64,000 nucleotides of DNA from an uncultured Lachnospiraceae bacterium. Its GTDB lineage: Bacteria; Bacillota; Clostridia; Lachnospirales; Lachnospiraceae. Made by a program: the position numbers and the translations under genes. The notes beneath the pieces are model-generated. The model was given only the letters and a program-made list of their open reading frames with translations, was not told the DNA's origin and did no database searches. Below, piece after piece: positions 27,608 through 35,822 of the stretch. Positions within the stretch are counted from its first letter, which is position 1. Every line of letters begins with the position of its first letter. The stretch lies in assembly GCA_944381485.1 (NCBI GenBank), contig CALWLI010000004.1, forward strand, positions 1-64,000. The letters are read 5' to 3'.

Positions 27608-30600
27608 ATGTACGATCCTTTTAAATCCATAGATAAATACAATGAACTTGCTCTGCTCCTCAAAAGAGGGGCAGGGCTTTTTGCACTGAGCGGATGCTCC
27701 GAGTCGGAGGACGCCATGCTCTGCGCAAGGCTTTCCGAGGGCTACAAAAAGAAACTCATAGTATGCTCTGATGAGAAGAAGGCCTACAGGATGCAGAGGG
27801 ACTGCCTGAACTTCACAAAGTCGGTGTACATGTATCCTGCAAAGGATCTTCTGTTTTATGATGCGGACATAAGGGGCAATCTCATAACCGCCGAGAGGAT
27901 AAGCGTGCTCAGGCATCTCATAGAGGACGACAGCACTACGGTCATAACCACCATAGACGGCCTTATGGACAAGATAGCCTCAGAGGAGAACATAAGGGAT
28001 GAGGCCTTAAGGCTGACTGAGGGCATGGTCATAGCCTCCGACAATATAAAAAAGATACTTGTGCGCCTGGGATACGAGAGAGTGGGCCAGGTGGAGACCC
28101 CCGGGCAGTTCTCCGTAAGGGGAGGGATAACGGACATATATCCCCTGACGGCTACGGAGCCTGTGAGGATAGAGTTTTTTGATGACGAGATAGACACCAT
28201 AAGAAGCTTTGACCCGGAGAGCCAGCGCTCTGTGGAGAGAGTTGAGGAGGTCACAATATACCCTGCCGGGGAGGATGCCTCAAAGGGAGGCGGAGTATCC
28301 CTCCTAAGCTACTTCGGGGATGACTCCCTCATAATACTGCAGGAGCCCTACAGACTTTCGGAGAGGGCCGATGCGGTGGAGACGGAGTTCAGGGAGAGCA
28401 TGTCCATGAGGCTTGAAAAGGGCTACACCAACTCCGAAAACGCCGACCTCATATTTTCAAAGGAGCAGATCTTTTCAGAGCTGGAGAGCCATAGGGGACT
28501 TCTCCTTGCCGGGGCGGGAGACAGCCTCAAGGGCTTTGACGTGAAAAAGTGCTTCGACCTTCAGTCTGTCCCCGTAAGCTCCTACAAGGACAGCTTTGAG
28601 CTCCTGATAAAGGATCTTGAGGGCTTTAAGAAGAAGGGCTACAGAGTCACACTTCTCACCCCCTCAAGGACCAGGATGTCGAGGCTTGCGGAGAACCTGA
28701 GAAGCTACGGCCTGTCGGCCTACTGCCCTGACGAGGGGGCGGATCAGCCTGCAGGAACCATAGAAGTGGTATTCGGAAACCTTAAAAGGGGCTTTGAGCT
28801 TCCGGAGATAAAATACGTGCTCATCACCGAGGGAGACATGTTCGGCAGCATGAGCACGAAGAAAAAGCGGAGAAAAAAGAAGTACGAGGGCTCCGAGATA
28901 ACAGGCTTAAACGAGCTTTCCATAGGGGATTATGTGGTCCATGAGAGCCACGGTATAGGCATATACCGGGGAATAGAGAGGATAACAAGAGACGGAGCCG
29001 ACAAGGACTATATAAAGATAGAGTACGCTGACGGGGGAAATCTCTATCTGCCGGCCACAAGGCTTGCCGCCGTTCAAAAGTACGCCGGAAAGGACGCCTC
29101 AAAGCCCAAGCTCAACAGGCTCAACAGCCCGGAGTGGAAGAAGACAAAGGAGAGGGTGAGAGGCAAGGTAAAGGACATTGCAAAGGAGCTCATAGAGCTC
29201 TACGCAAAGCGCCAAAACGCCTCGGGCTTTAAGTACAGCGAGGACACGGTGTGGCAGAAGGAGTTTGAGGAGATGTTCCCCTTTGAGGAGACGGAGGACC
29301 AGGCTGCCGCCATAGAAGCCACGAAGGAGGATATGGAGAGCGGCAAGGTCATGGACCGGCTCATATGCGGAGACGTGGGCTACGGCAAGACAGAGATAGC
29401 CCTCAGGGCCGCCTTCAAGGCCGTCCAGGACGGCAAGCAGGTGGCCTACCTGGTGCCCACCACCATACTGGCAAAGCAGCACTACAACACCTTCTGTGAC
29501 AGGATGGAGAGCTTTCCCGTAAAGATAGGGCTCATGTGCAGATTCAGGACGGCGGCGGAGAACCGGGAGACGGCAAAGGCCTTAAAAAACGGCAGCGTGG
29601 ATATAGTCATAGGGACCCACCGGCTCCTTTCCGAGGACGTGGGCTTTAAGGACCTGGGGCTCCTCATAATAGACGAGGAGCAGCGCTTCGGAGTCACCCA
29701 CAAGGAGAAGATAAAGAGGCTCAAGTCAAGTGTAGACGTGCTGACCTTAACGGCCACCCCCATCCCCAGGACCCTCCACATGTCTCTTGCGGGGATAAGA
29801 GATCTGAGCATACTTGAGGAGCCCCCTGTGGACAGGGTACCTATCCAGACCTATGTCATGGAGTACAACGAGGAGGCGGTGAGAGAGGCCATAGACAGAG
29901 AGCTTCAGCGAGGCGGCCAGGTCTACTATGTCTACAACAGAGTGAAGGACATAGAGGAAAAGACGGCAAGGATAAGGAGCCTTGTTCCTGACGCCGTGGT
30001 GGACTATGCCCATGGTCAGATGCCGGAGAGGGAGCTGGAGGACATAATGATGGACTTCATTGAGGGTGAGACGGATGTTTTGGTATCCACCACCATCATA
30101 GAGACCGGCCTTGACATACCCAACGCCAACACCATAATCATAGACGGGGCCGAGAGGATGGGCCTTTCTCAGCTCTACCAGATAAGAGGAAGAGTCGGAA
30201 GGAGCAGCAGGAATTCCTACGCCTTCCTCATGTACAAGAGAGATAAGATACTCTCAGAGGAGGCGGAAAAGAGGCTTACCGCAATAAGAGAGTTCACAAG
30301 GCTGGGCTCAGGCATAAGGATAGCCATGAGAGACCTGGAGATAAGAGGGGCGGGAAATGTGCTGGGAGCAGAGCAGCACGGCTTTATGGAGGCTGTGGGC
30401 TACGACCTCTACTGCAAGCTCTTAAATCAGGCGGTGAAGCTCCTTAAGGGAGAAGCCGGAGAAGAGGAGGAGTTTGAGACGGCTGTGGACTGCGACATGG
30501 ACGCCTTCATACCGGACAGCTACATAGGAAACGAATTCCAAAAGCTTGACACCTACAAAAAGATAGCAGGCCTTTCCTCCGAGGAGGAATTCAGCGACAT

Positions 30601-30922
30601 GGAAGATGAGCTAATCGACCGCTTCGGAGACATACCTAAGGAGGTGGAGGGCCTCATAAGGCTTGCAAAGCTTAAGCTCCTTGCCCACAGTGCCTACATG
30701 ACAGAGGTGGTCATAAAGAAGAGCTCCATAAGGATAATGATGTACCCTCAGGCGAAGATAAATACGGATGCCATACCCCTTCTAATAGAGAACGAGAGGG
30801 GAAAGCTGAGATTCATAAGAGGCAAGGATCCGAAGTTTGTATACACGGACACAAAGCCCCACAGCGACTGTGAGGCCATGCTCCTTAAGACAGAGGAGAT
30901 CATAGAAAAACTTAAACTTTAA
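27608..30922 (+). CDS. mfd: Transcription-repair coupling factor Mfd
   Basis: An 1104-residue translocase that removes stalled RNA polymerase and recruits UvrA. Seen in order: an N-terminal UvrB-like region (about 1-330), the RNA-polymerase-interacting domain near 436-500 (LSIGDYVVHESHGIGIYRG), and an RecG-like SF2 motor with Walker A GDVGYGKTE near 587-596, DEEQRFG near 690 and TATPIPRTLHMS. Helicase motif VI (QIRGRVGRSSR) and the C-terminal TRCF domain follow. Length is close to the family norm. It starts 4 bp after pth with a weak AAGG, which suggests coupling. Confidence 0.97.
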   Translation: MYDPFKSIDKYNELALLLKRGAGLFALSGCSESEDAMLCARLSEGYKKKLIVCSDEKKAYRMQRDCLNFTKSVYMYPAKDLLFYDADIRGNLITAERISVLRHLIEDDSTTVITTIDGLMDKIASEENIRDEALRLTEGMVIASDNIKKILVRLGYERVGQVETPGQFSVRGGITDIYPLTATEPVRIEFFDDEIDTIRSFDPESQRSVERVEEVTIYPAGEDASKGGGVSLLSYFGDDSLIILQEPYRLSERADAVETEFRESMSMRLEKGYTNSENADLIFSKEQIFSELESHRGLLLAGAGDSLKGFDVKKCFDLQSVPVSSYKDSFELLIKDLEGFKKKGYRVTLLTPSRTRMSRLAENLRSYGLSAYCPDEGADQPAGTIEVVFGNLKRGFELPEIKYVLITEGDMFGSMSTKKKRRKKKYEGSEITGLNELSIGDYVVHESHGIGIYRGIERITRDGADKDYIKIEYADGGNLYLPATRLAAVQKYAGKDASKPKLNRLNSPEWKKTKERVRGKVKDIAKELIELYAKRQNASGFKYSEDTVWQKEFEEMFPFEETEDQAAAIEATKEDMESGKVMDRLICGDVGYGKTEIALRAAFKAVQDGKQVAYLVPTTILAKQHYNTFCDRMESFPVKIGLMCRFRTAAENRETAKALKNGSVDIVIGTHRLLSEDVGFKDLGLLIIDEEQRFGVTHKEKIKRLKSSVDVLTLTATPIPRTLHMSLAGIRDLSILEEPPVDRVPIQTYVMEYNEEAVREAIDRELQRGGQVYYVYNRVKDIEEKTARIRSLVPDAVVDYAHGQMPERELEDIMMDFIEGETDVLVSTTIIETGLDIPNANTIIIDGAERMGLSQLYQIRGRVGRSSRNSYAFLMYKRDKILSEEAEKRLTAIREFTRLGSGIRIAMRDLEIRGAGNVLGAEQHGFMEAVGYDLYCKLLNQAVKLLKGEAGEEEEFETAVDCDMDAFIPDSYIGNEFQKLDTYKKIAGLSSEEEFSDMEDELIDRFGDIPKEVEGLIRLAKLKLLAHSAYMTEVVIKKSSIRIMMYPQAKINTDAIPLLIENERGKLRFIRGKDPKFVYTDTKPHSDCEAMLLKTEEIIEKLKL

Positions 30923-31005
30923 AGCTGCTTTGGAGCCTTAATTTTTGAATATAAATTACTTTTTTTTAAAAATGGCTTGCATAAAGCTTTTAAAAGTGCT
31001 TTTGC

Positions 31006-31034
31006 TTGACAAACAGAATAAAAGCTTATATAAA
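31006..31034 (+). promoter_or_regulatory. hup promoter
   Basis: A perfect TTGACA at 31006-31011 and TATAAA at 31029-31034, exact 17-bp spacer. Such strength fits an abundant nucleoid protein. Confidence 0.8.
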
Positions 31035-31091
31035 AGATATTGAACATTTAAAGGTTGCTTTTAAGGCACTATAAAGATTTGGAGGAGTACA

Positions 31092-31370
31092 ATGAACAAG
31101 ACAGAATTACTTAATGCAATTGCTGAGGATTGCGGAGTTGCAAAGAAGGACATAGAGAAAGTTTTAAAGTCTCTCACAACAGCTATTCACAATGAGCTCA
31201 AGAACGGCGGAAAGGTACAGATCCCTGATCTCGGAAGCTTCAAGATAACAGAGAGAGCAGCAAGAACAGTAAGAAATCCCAGAACCGGCGAGACCATGAC
31301 CTCAGAGGCATGCAAGGCTCCCAAGTTCACAGCTGCAAAGGCTCTTAAGGACAACGTAAACAACAAGTAA
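31092..31370 (+). CDS. hup: HU family DNA-binding protein
   Basis: A 92-residue histone-like protein. It has the N-terminal helices NKTELLNAIAEDCGVAKKDIEKVL, the beta-arm segment beginning GGKVQIPDLGSFKI and the DNA-contact tip RNPRTGET. GGAGGAG is well placed before the ATG. It sits between mfd and rqcP, with its own strong promoter. It is expected to bend and compact DNA. Confidence 0.95.
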   Translation: MNKTELLNAIAEDCGVAKKDIEKVLKSLTTAIHNELKNGGKVQIPDLGSFKITERAARTVRNPRTGETMTSEACKAPKFTAAKALKDNVNNK

Positions 31371-31374
31371 TTTT

Positions 31375-31614
31375 ATGCGTCTCGACAAATATTTAAAGGT
31401 CTCAAGGCTCATAAAGAGGAGGACCGTGGCCTGCGATGCCTGCAACGCCGGAAGGGTAAGCGTGAACGGCGAGGTCAGGAAGGCTTCCTACGATGTGAAG
31501 CAGGGAGACATAGTAGAGATACGATTCGGAGAAAAGTCTGTGAGAGCACAAGTGCTCTCCACAAAGGAGACCACCAAGAAGGACGAGGCCTCCGAGCTTT
31601 TCAAATATCTTTAA
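31375..31614 (+). CDS. rqcP: RqcP (YabO-type) S4-domain ribosome quality-control factor
   Basis: A 79-residue protein that is almost only an S4 RNA-binding domain (MRLDKYLKVSRLIKRRTVA, ACNAGRVSVNGEVRKASYDVKQGDIVEI). In Bacillus the orthologue stabilises peptidyl-tRNA on the obstructed 50S subunit during RqcH-driven alanine tailing. It starts 4 bp after the hup stop and has no clear Shine-Dalgarno, so translation is probably coupled to hup. The place before divIC matches Bacillus yabO, but the yabP and yabQ genes expected next are missing. Confidence 0.9.
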   Translation: MRLDKYLKVSRLIKRRTVACDACNAGRVSVNGEVRKASYDVKQGDIVEIRFGEKSVRAQVLSTKETTKKDEASELFKYL

Positions 31615-31726
31615 AAAGCTTATACGGGCTGCCGCCAATTTAGGCGGCAGCTCTTGATTTCGGAAACTGTATATATTAAAATGCAGTTAACACCACGAAA
31701 GGAAGGGCTTGGGCGAGGACTTAAGG

Positions 31727-32029
31727 ATGGCCATAAAGAGAAAAAAGGATCACGTAAACAGAATAGCGCTTTTCGGCATTACTGTAGTGGTAGTGAGCCT
31801 TGCTGCGGTCATAGGAGTGAGGAGCCAAAGCCTAAAGGAGAGGGAGCAGAGCTACATAACTCGTGAGGAGCGCCTTAACTCGGAGATAAAGGCCGAGGAG
31901 AACAGGACGAATGAGCTCAACGAGTACAAGGTCTATGTAAAGACAAAACAGTATATTGAGGAGATAGCCAAGGAAAAGCTCGGCCTGGTAAACCCCGATG
32001 AGATAATCCTTAAGGAATCTGAAGATTAA
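31727..32029 (+). CDS. divIC: Septum formation initiator, DivIC/FtsB family
   Basis: A small bitopic division protein of 100 residues. It has a short basic N-terminus (KRKKDHVNR), one transmembrane helix (IALFGITVVVVSLAAVIGV) and an extracellular coiled coil (REERLNSEIKAEENRTNELNE), ending in a conserved-type IEEIAKEKLGLVNPDEI. The ATG at 31727 follows GAGGA by 7 nt. An in-frame TTG at 31709 has a stronger AAAGGAAG before it and would add six residues. It would join the FtsL/DivIB complex. Confidence 0.88.
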   Translation: MAIKRKKDHVNRIALFGITVVVVSLAAVIGVRSQSLKEREQSYITREERLNSEIKAEENRTNELNEYKVYVKTKQYIEEIAKEKLGLVNPDEIILKESED

Positions 32030-32031
32030 AA

Positions 32032-32069
32032 AAGAGGGCTGCTGATATGAGAATACCGGCAGCCCTTTA
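32032..32069 (+). terminator. Hairpin between divIC and tilS
   Basis: AGGGCTGC / GGCAGCCCT with a 13-nt loop, followed by TTTATT. The T run is short, so some read-through into tilS is likely. Confidence 0.65.
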
Positions 32070-32083
32070 TTCTGACTGAATAT

Positions 32084-33073
32084 ATGGACAAATTCTGTGA
32101 AAAAATATTAAAGACCATAAGAGAAAATGAACTGATAAGGGGAGGCGAGACAGTCACCGTGGGCCTCTCAGGAGGAGCTGACTCCGTATGCCTCCTTATA
32201 GCCTTAAAAAAGATGGAGAGGCTTTTAAAGATAAAGCTTAATGCCGTACACATCAACCACTGCCTGAGGGGAGAGGAGGCCCTGAGGGACGAGGAGTTCT
32301 GCAGAAAGCTCTGCGCTGAAAATGAGGTTTCCTTTGAGGCGGTGAGAGTGGATGTCAAAGGCTATGCCGAGGAACACAGGCTGTCAACGGAGGAGGCAGG
32401 GCGCATCCTGAGATACGAGATACTCCTTTCAAAGACTCCGGAGGGAGGGCTTGTGGCCACGGCCCACCACGCAGACGATCAGGCTGAGACGGTGCTCTTA
32501 AACATACTGAGAGGCGGAGGCTTAAGAGGGCTCTCCGGCATACTCTACAGGAGAGACAATATCATAAGGCCCCTCCTTGACCTAGGAAAGGAGGAGATAC
32601 TTGCCTATGCCAAGGACAAGGGCATAGACTTTGTCACCGACTCCACCAACCTGGAAAACGACTACACGAGAAACAGGCTGAGAAACGAGATAATACCCCT
32701 ACTTAAGAGGGATGTGAATGAGGGAAGCGCCCTTCACCTTAAGGAGCTGGCTGTGGCGGCCTCGGAGGCGGACGCCTTCATAAGAGGCCTTGCAGAGAGA
32801 GCCGTATCGGACAATGTGAGCTTTGAGGAGGACAGGATAACCATACCCCACGGCTTTATAAAAGACAGAGAGCGCATCTTCAGGATATATGTTATAATGG
32901 AGAGCATGAGAAGGGGCGGCATAGGCTTAAAGGACTGGGGCAGCGTCCACTTCAGAGATATAGACAAGGCACTCTTTAAGGGAAAGGGCTATATGCTTGA
33001 TCTCCCCGGGGGAGTGAAGCTCATAAACGAATACAAGAGATCAGTCATAATCAAAAAAAAGCAGCAAATGTAA
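32084..33073 (+). CDS. tilS: tRNA(Ile)-lysidine synthetase, short form
   Basis: It converts C34 of the CAU-anticodon isoleucine tRNA to lysidine. The PP-loop reads VGLSGGADSVCLL near residues 26-38, and downstream motifs HINHCLRGEEALRDEEF, TAHHADDQAETVL and DSTNLENDYTRNRLR are intact. At 329 residues it lacks the large C-terminal domain of the Bacillus and E. coli enzymes and resembles the short form seen in some bacteria. No Shine-Dalgarno is seen before the ATG, which is 15 nt after a terminator-like hairpin. The hpt and ftsH neighbours match the usual order. Confidence 0.93.
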   Translation: MDKFCEKILKTIRENELIRGGETVTVGLSGGADSVCLLIALKKMERLLKIKLNAVHINHCLRGEEALRDEEFCRKLCAENEVSFEAVRVDVKGYAEEHRLSTEEAGRILRYEILLSKTPEGGLVATAHHADDQAETVLLNILRGGGLRGLSGILYRRDNIIRPLLDLGKEEILAYAKDKGIDFVTDSTNLENDYTRNRLRNEIIPLLKRDVNEGSALHLKELAVAASEADAFIRGLAERAVSDNVSFEEDRITIPHGFIKDRERIFRIYVIMESMRRGGIGLKDWGSVHFRDIDKALFKGKGYMLDLPGGVKLINEYKRSVIIKKKQQM

Positions 33074-33112
33074 AAATCAAAAGGACAGCAAAAATATAAC
33101 AGGAGGCAGATA

Positions 33113-33640
33113 ATGGCATATCATATTGAAAAACTCATTGACGAGAGAGAAGTCATAGAGGGAATCAAAAAAGTCGCTGAGAAGATAAACAGGGACTATC
33201 AGGGAAAGAGCATAAGACTTGTGTGCATACTCAAGGGAGGAGTATTTTTCCTCACCGAGCTTTCCAAATACCTTGAGGGAAATATCACCATAGACTTTAT
33301 GTCCGTGTCCAGCTATGGGGCGGGCACAGTATCCTCAGGCATAGTCAAGATCATAAAGGACCTTGATGAGAGCATAGAGGGGGAGAATGTCATAGTCATT
33401 GAGGACATAGTTGACACGGGAAACACCCTCTCCTACCTTTTGGAGCTTTTGAGAGACAGGAAGCCTGCGAGCGTAAAGCTCTGCACTCTCCTTGACAAGC
33501 CCTCCAGAAGGACAAAGGATATACAAGCCGACTATGTGGCCTTTACCATCCCCGACAAGTTCGTCGTGGGCTTCGGACTTGATTACGACCAGTGTTACAG
33601 AAATCTTCCCTATGTAGGAGTTGTGGAATTTGATGACTAA
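33113..33640 (+). CDS. hpt: Hypoxanthine phosphoribosyltransferase
   Basis: A purine salvage enzyme of 175 residues that makes IMP or GMP from bases and PRPP. The PRPP-binding loop VIVIEDIVDTGNTLSYL lies near 92-108, and the ILKGG, MSVSSYG and DKFVVGFGLDY segments are all present. Shine-Dalgarno AGGAGG is 7 nt before the ATG. Its last codons overlap the start of ftsH. Confidence 0.96.
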   Translation: MAYHIEKLIDEREVIEGIKKVAEKINRDYQGKSIRLVCILKGGVFFLTELSKYLEGNITIDFMSVSSYGAGTVSSGIVKIIKDLDESIEGENVIVIEDIVDTGNTLSYLLELLRDRKPASVKLCTLLDKPSRRTKDIQADYVAFTIPDKFVVGFGLDYDQCYRNLPYVGVVEFDD

Positions 33641-35444
33641 AAGAAGCTTAAAAATACAGTGGATGTTTACCATACTCATTGTGGTAATGCTCATGCTTTT
33701 GGCTCTGCCCTTTGAGATCTTTTCAAACAAGATATCTAATGACGCCCTGACAAACTATATCAGCAATCCGGAAAATATCTCCGAGGTCAACATAAGCCAG
33801 AATGCGGAGGTGCCCACCGGGTCAGTGACCATAGTTTTCGACAATAACGACACGGCAAAGGCCTATGTGCCGGATGTGAATGAGCTGACGGACCTCCTTG
33901 AAGAAAAGGGCATAGACTACTACATGGACGACGTCAGCAGGGCGGGAGAGATGCTCAACATACTTGTCCCTGTCCTTATAAGCGTGGCCCTCGTCATCTT
34001 TTTCATAGTCATGCTCAACATGAGGGCGGCGGGACAGAGTGGCGGCATGAACGCTCGCATGATGAACTTTTCAAAGAGCCGGGCAAGGCTCTCAGTGGAC
34101 AACAAGCTCAGCTTCAAAAATGTCTCCGGACTCTACGAGGAGAAGGAGGAGCTGGCAGAGGTGGTGGAGTTCCTCAAAAATCCCCTTAAGTTCAGAGACA
34201 TGGGAGCGAGGATACCTAAGGGAATAATCCTTGTGGGAGTTCCCGGAACCGGAAAGACCCTGCTTGCAAAGGCTGTGGCGGGAGAGGCCAATGTGCCCTT
34301 CTACTCAATATCCGGCTCAGACTTTGTTGAGATGTACGTAGGTGTGGGAGCGGCGAGAGTCAGAGACCTCTTTGCCGAGGCCAAGGCAAACTCCCCCTGC
34401 ATCATATTCATAGACGAGATAGACGCCGTGGCAAGGCGCAGAGGCACAGGGCTGGGAGGATCCCACGACGAGAGAGAGCAGACCTTAAACCAGCTTTTGG
34501 TGGAGATGGACGGATTTACCCCCAACCAGGGCATAATAGTCATGGCAGCCACAAACAGGGCTGACATACTTGACCCGGCCATACTAAGGCCCGGAAGATT
34601 CGACCGCAAGGTGACGGTGGGAAGGCCTGATGTGAAGGCCAGAAAAGAGATACTTGAGCTCCACGCAAAGAACAAGCCCTTAAGCGACGATGTGGATCTC
34701 ATGAGGATAGCTCAGACCACAGCAGGCTTTACGGGAGCAGACCTGGAGAATCTTCTGAACGAGGCCGCCATTGAGGCTGCGGCAAAGAACAAGGAAAAGA
34801 TAGAGAGGGCTGACATAGACTCGGCCTTCATAAAGACAGGCATAGGAACGGAGAAGAAGTCCAAGGTCATAAGCGACCGGGACAAGAGGATAACGGCCTA
34901 CCACGAGACAGGACATGCCATACTCTTCCATGAGCTGGAGGATGTGGGCCCTGTGCATATGATAAGCATCATACCCACAGGAGAGGGAGCGGCAGGCTAC
35001 ACAATGCCCCTTCCCGACAAGGACGATATGATGGTGACAAAGGGTCAGCTGAAGCACATGATGATGGCGGCCATGGGCGGAAGGATAGCCGAGGAGCTGG
35101 TCTGCGACGACATTACCACAGGGGCTTCTCAGGACATACGCCAGGTGACAAAGATAGCAAGGGCCATGGTCATGCAGTACGGCATGAGCGAAAAGATAGG
35201 CATGATAAACTATGACGACAACGCGGACGATGTGTTCCTGGGATACGATATAGCCCATTCCAGAAGCTACGGAGACGAGATATTAAAGCTCATAGACGAT
35301 GAGATAAGAAGGCTTGTGGACGAGTGCTATGAGAAGGCCAAGGAGATAATAATGGCTCACAGGGACGTGCTGGAGAAAAGCTGCGAGCTTCTCTTGGAAA
35401 AAGAGAGGCTTACGGGGGAAGAGTTCAACAAATTGTTCGATTGA
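33633..35444 (+). CDS. ftsH: ATP-dependent zinc metalloprotease FtsH
   Basis: A membrane-bound AAA+ protease of about 603 residues. TM1 is near residues 8-27, an extracytoplasmic domain follows, and TM2 (LVPVLISVALVIFFIVML) is near 105-125. The AAA module has Walker A GVPGTGKT near 200-208, Walker B CIIFIDEIDA and the SRH ending RPGRFDRKV. The zinc site HETGH lies near 424-428. The ATG at 33633 overlaps the hpt stop; in-frame TTGs at 33621 and 33630 are alternatives, since TAGGAG lies 12 nt before the ATG. It degrades membrane and regulatory proteins. Confidence 0.96.
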   Translation: MTKRSLKIQWMFTILIVVMLMLLALPFEIFSNKISNDALTNYISNPENISEVNISQNAEVPTGSVTIVFDNNDTAKAYVPDVNELTDLLEEKGIDYYMDDVSRAGEMLNILVPVLISVALVIFFIVMLNMRAAGQSGGMNARMMNFSKSRARLSVDNKLSFKNVSGLYEEKEELAEVVEFLKNPLKFRDMGARIPKGIILVGVPGTGKTLLAKAVAGEANVPFYSISGSDFVEMYVGVGAARVRDLFAEAKANSPCIIFIDEIDAVARRRGTGLGGSHDEREQTLNQLLVEMDGFTPNQGIIVMAATNRADILDPAILRPGRFDRKVTVGRPDVKARKEILELHAKNKPLSDDVDLMRIAQTTAGFTGADLENLLNEAAIEAAAKNKEKIERADIDSAFIKTGIGTEKKSKVISDRDKRITAYHETGHAILFHELEDVGPVHMISIIPTGEGAAGYTMPLPDKDDMMVTKGQLKHMMMAAMGGRIAEELVCDDITTGASQDIRQVTKIARAMVMQYGMSEKIGMINYDDNADDVFLGYDIAHSRSYGDEILKLIDDEIRRLVDECYEKAKEIIMAHRDVLEKSCELLLEKERLTGEEFNKLFD

Positions 35445-35481
35445 AAATTGTGCAATTTATATAAAGGAGGAATTGAGCTTA

Positions 35482-35506
35482 AAAAAAATTTTATTTAAAC
35501 TCAATC
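35482..35506 (+). terminator. AT-rich hairpin after ftsH
   Basis: TTGAGCTTAAA / TTTAAACTCAA-type inverted repeat with an A/T loop, about 30 bp after the ftsH stop. It is weak as a terminator, since no clean T run follows. Confidence 0.45.
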
Positions 35507-35544
35507 ATGACAGAAAACGAGGCTTTTGCTATTATAATAGACGT

Positions 35545-35637
35545 AACCCCCAATACATTATATAGTTTTGCTACACCCCATAAGAAACGAAATACCTTCT
35601 CCTGAAAGAGCCGACTACCCCGTCGGCTCTTTCATTT
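35545..35637 (+). ncRNA. Candidate C-rich small RNA
   Basis: A TATAAT at 35533-35538 is followed after about 7 bp by a roughly 90-nt segment. The segment has no ORF, contains unpaired C-rich words (AACCCCCA, ACACCCCAT, CTTCTCCT) and ends in a strong terminator (35604-35637). The layout resembles C-rich, Shine-Dalgarno-pairing sRNAs of Firmicutes such as RsaE, but homology is not claimed. The -35 region is poor. Confidence 0.4.
35604..35637 (+). terminator. Strong rho-independent terminator
   Basis: A perfect 11-12-bp stem GAAAGAGCCGAC / GTCGGCTCTTTC with a 6-nt loop and a T-rich tail (ATTTTG). It stands 160 bp after ftsH and probably ends the preceding small transcript. Confidence 0.85.
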
Positions 35638-35657
35638 TGTGTAAAAATATGGGTCCT

Positions 35658-35711
35658 GATATATTGAAATTATTATGAAAGCGCGGCTCACTCGCAATAT
35701 TTCAATATATC
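35658..35711. repeat. 13-bp perfect inverted repeat upstream of the amylase gene
   Basis: GATATATTGAAAT (35658-35670) and ATTTCAATATATC (35699-35711) are separated by 28 nt. The repeat ends 30 bp before a TATAAT at 35741-35746, so it could be a regulator-binding site or a hairpin. Confidence 0.65.
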
Positions 35712-35740
35712 TTAAGGTATAAATAAGGGACAAGCTATGC

Positions 35741-35746
35741 TATAAT
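35741..35746 (+). promoter_or_regulatory. Probable -10 box of the amylase promoter
   Basis: A TATAAT about 75 bp before the first ATG. No good -35 is present 17 bp upstream (TATAAA), which would fit an activator-dependent promoter. Confidence 0.45.
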
Positions 35747-35800
35747 TATCTCAAAATCGGCGCATTATGCGCTGCTGTTTAATAATAAACGTTAAAGAGG

Positions 35801-35818
35801 GGCAGGAAGAGTCCTGCC
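35801..35818 (+). promoter_or_regulatory. Hairpin overlapping the ribosome-binding region of the amylase gene
   Basis: GGCAGGA / TCCTGCC form a perfect 7-bp stem with a 4-nt loop, ending 4 nt before the first ATG. The only purine-rich Shine-Dalgarno candidate (AGGAAGAG) lies inside it. Confidence 0.6.
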
Positions 35819-35822
35819 GAAT

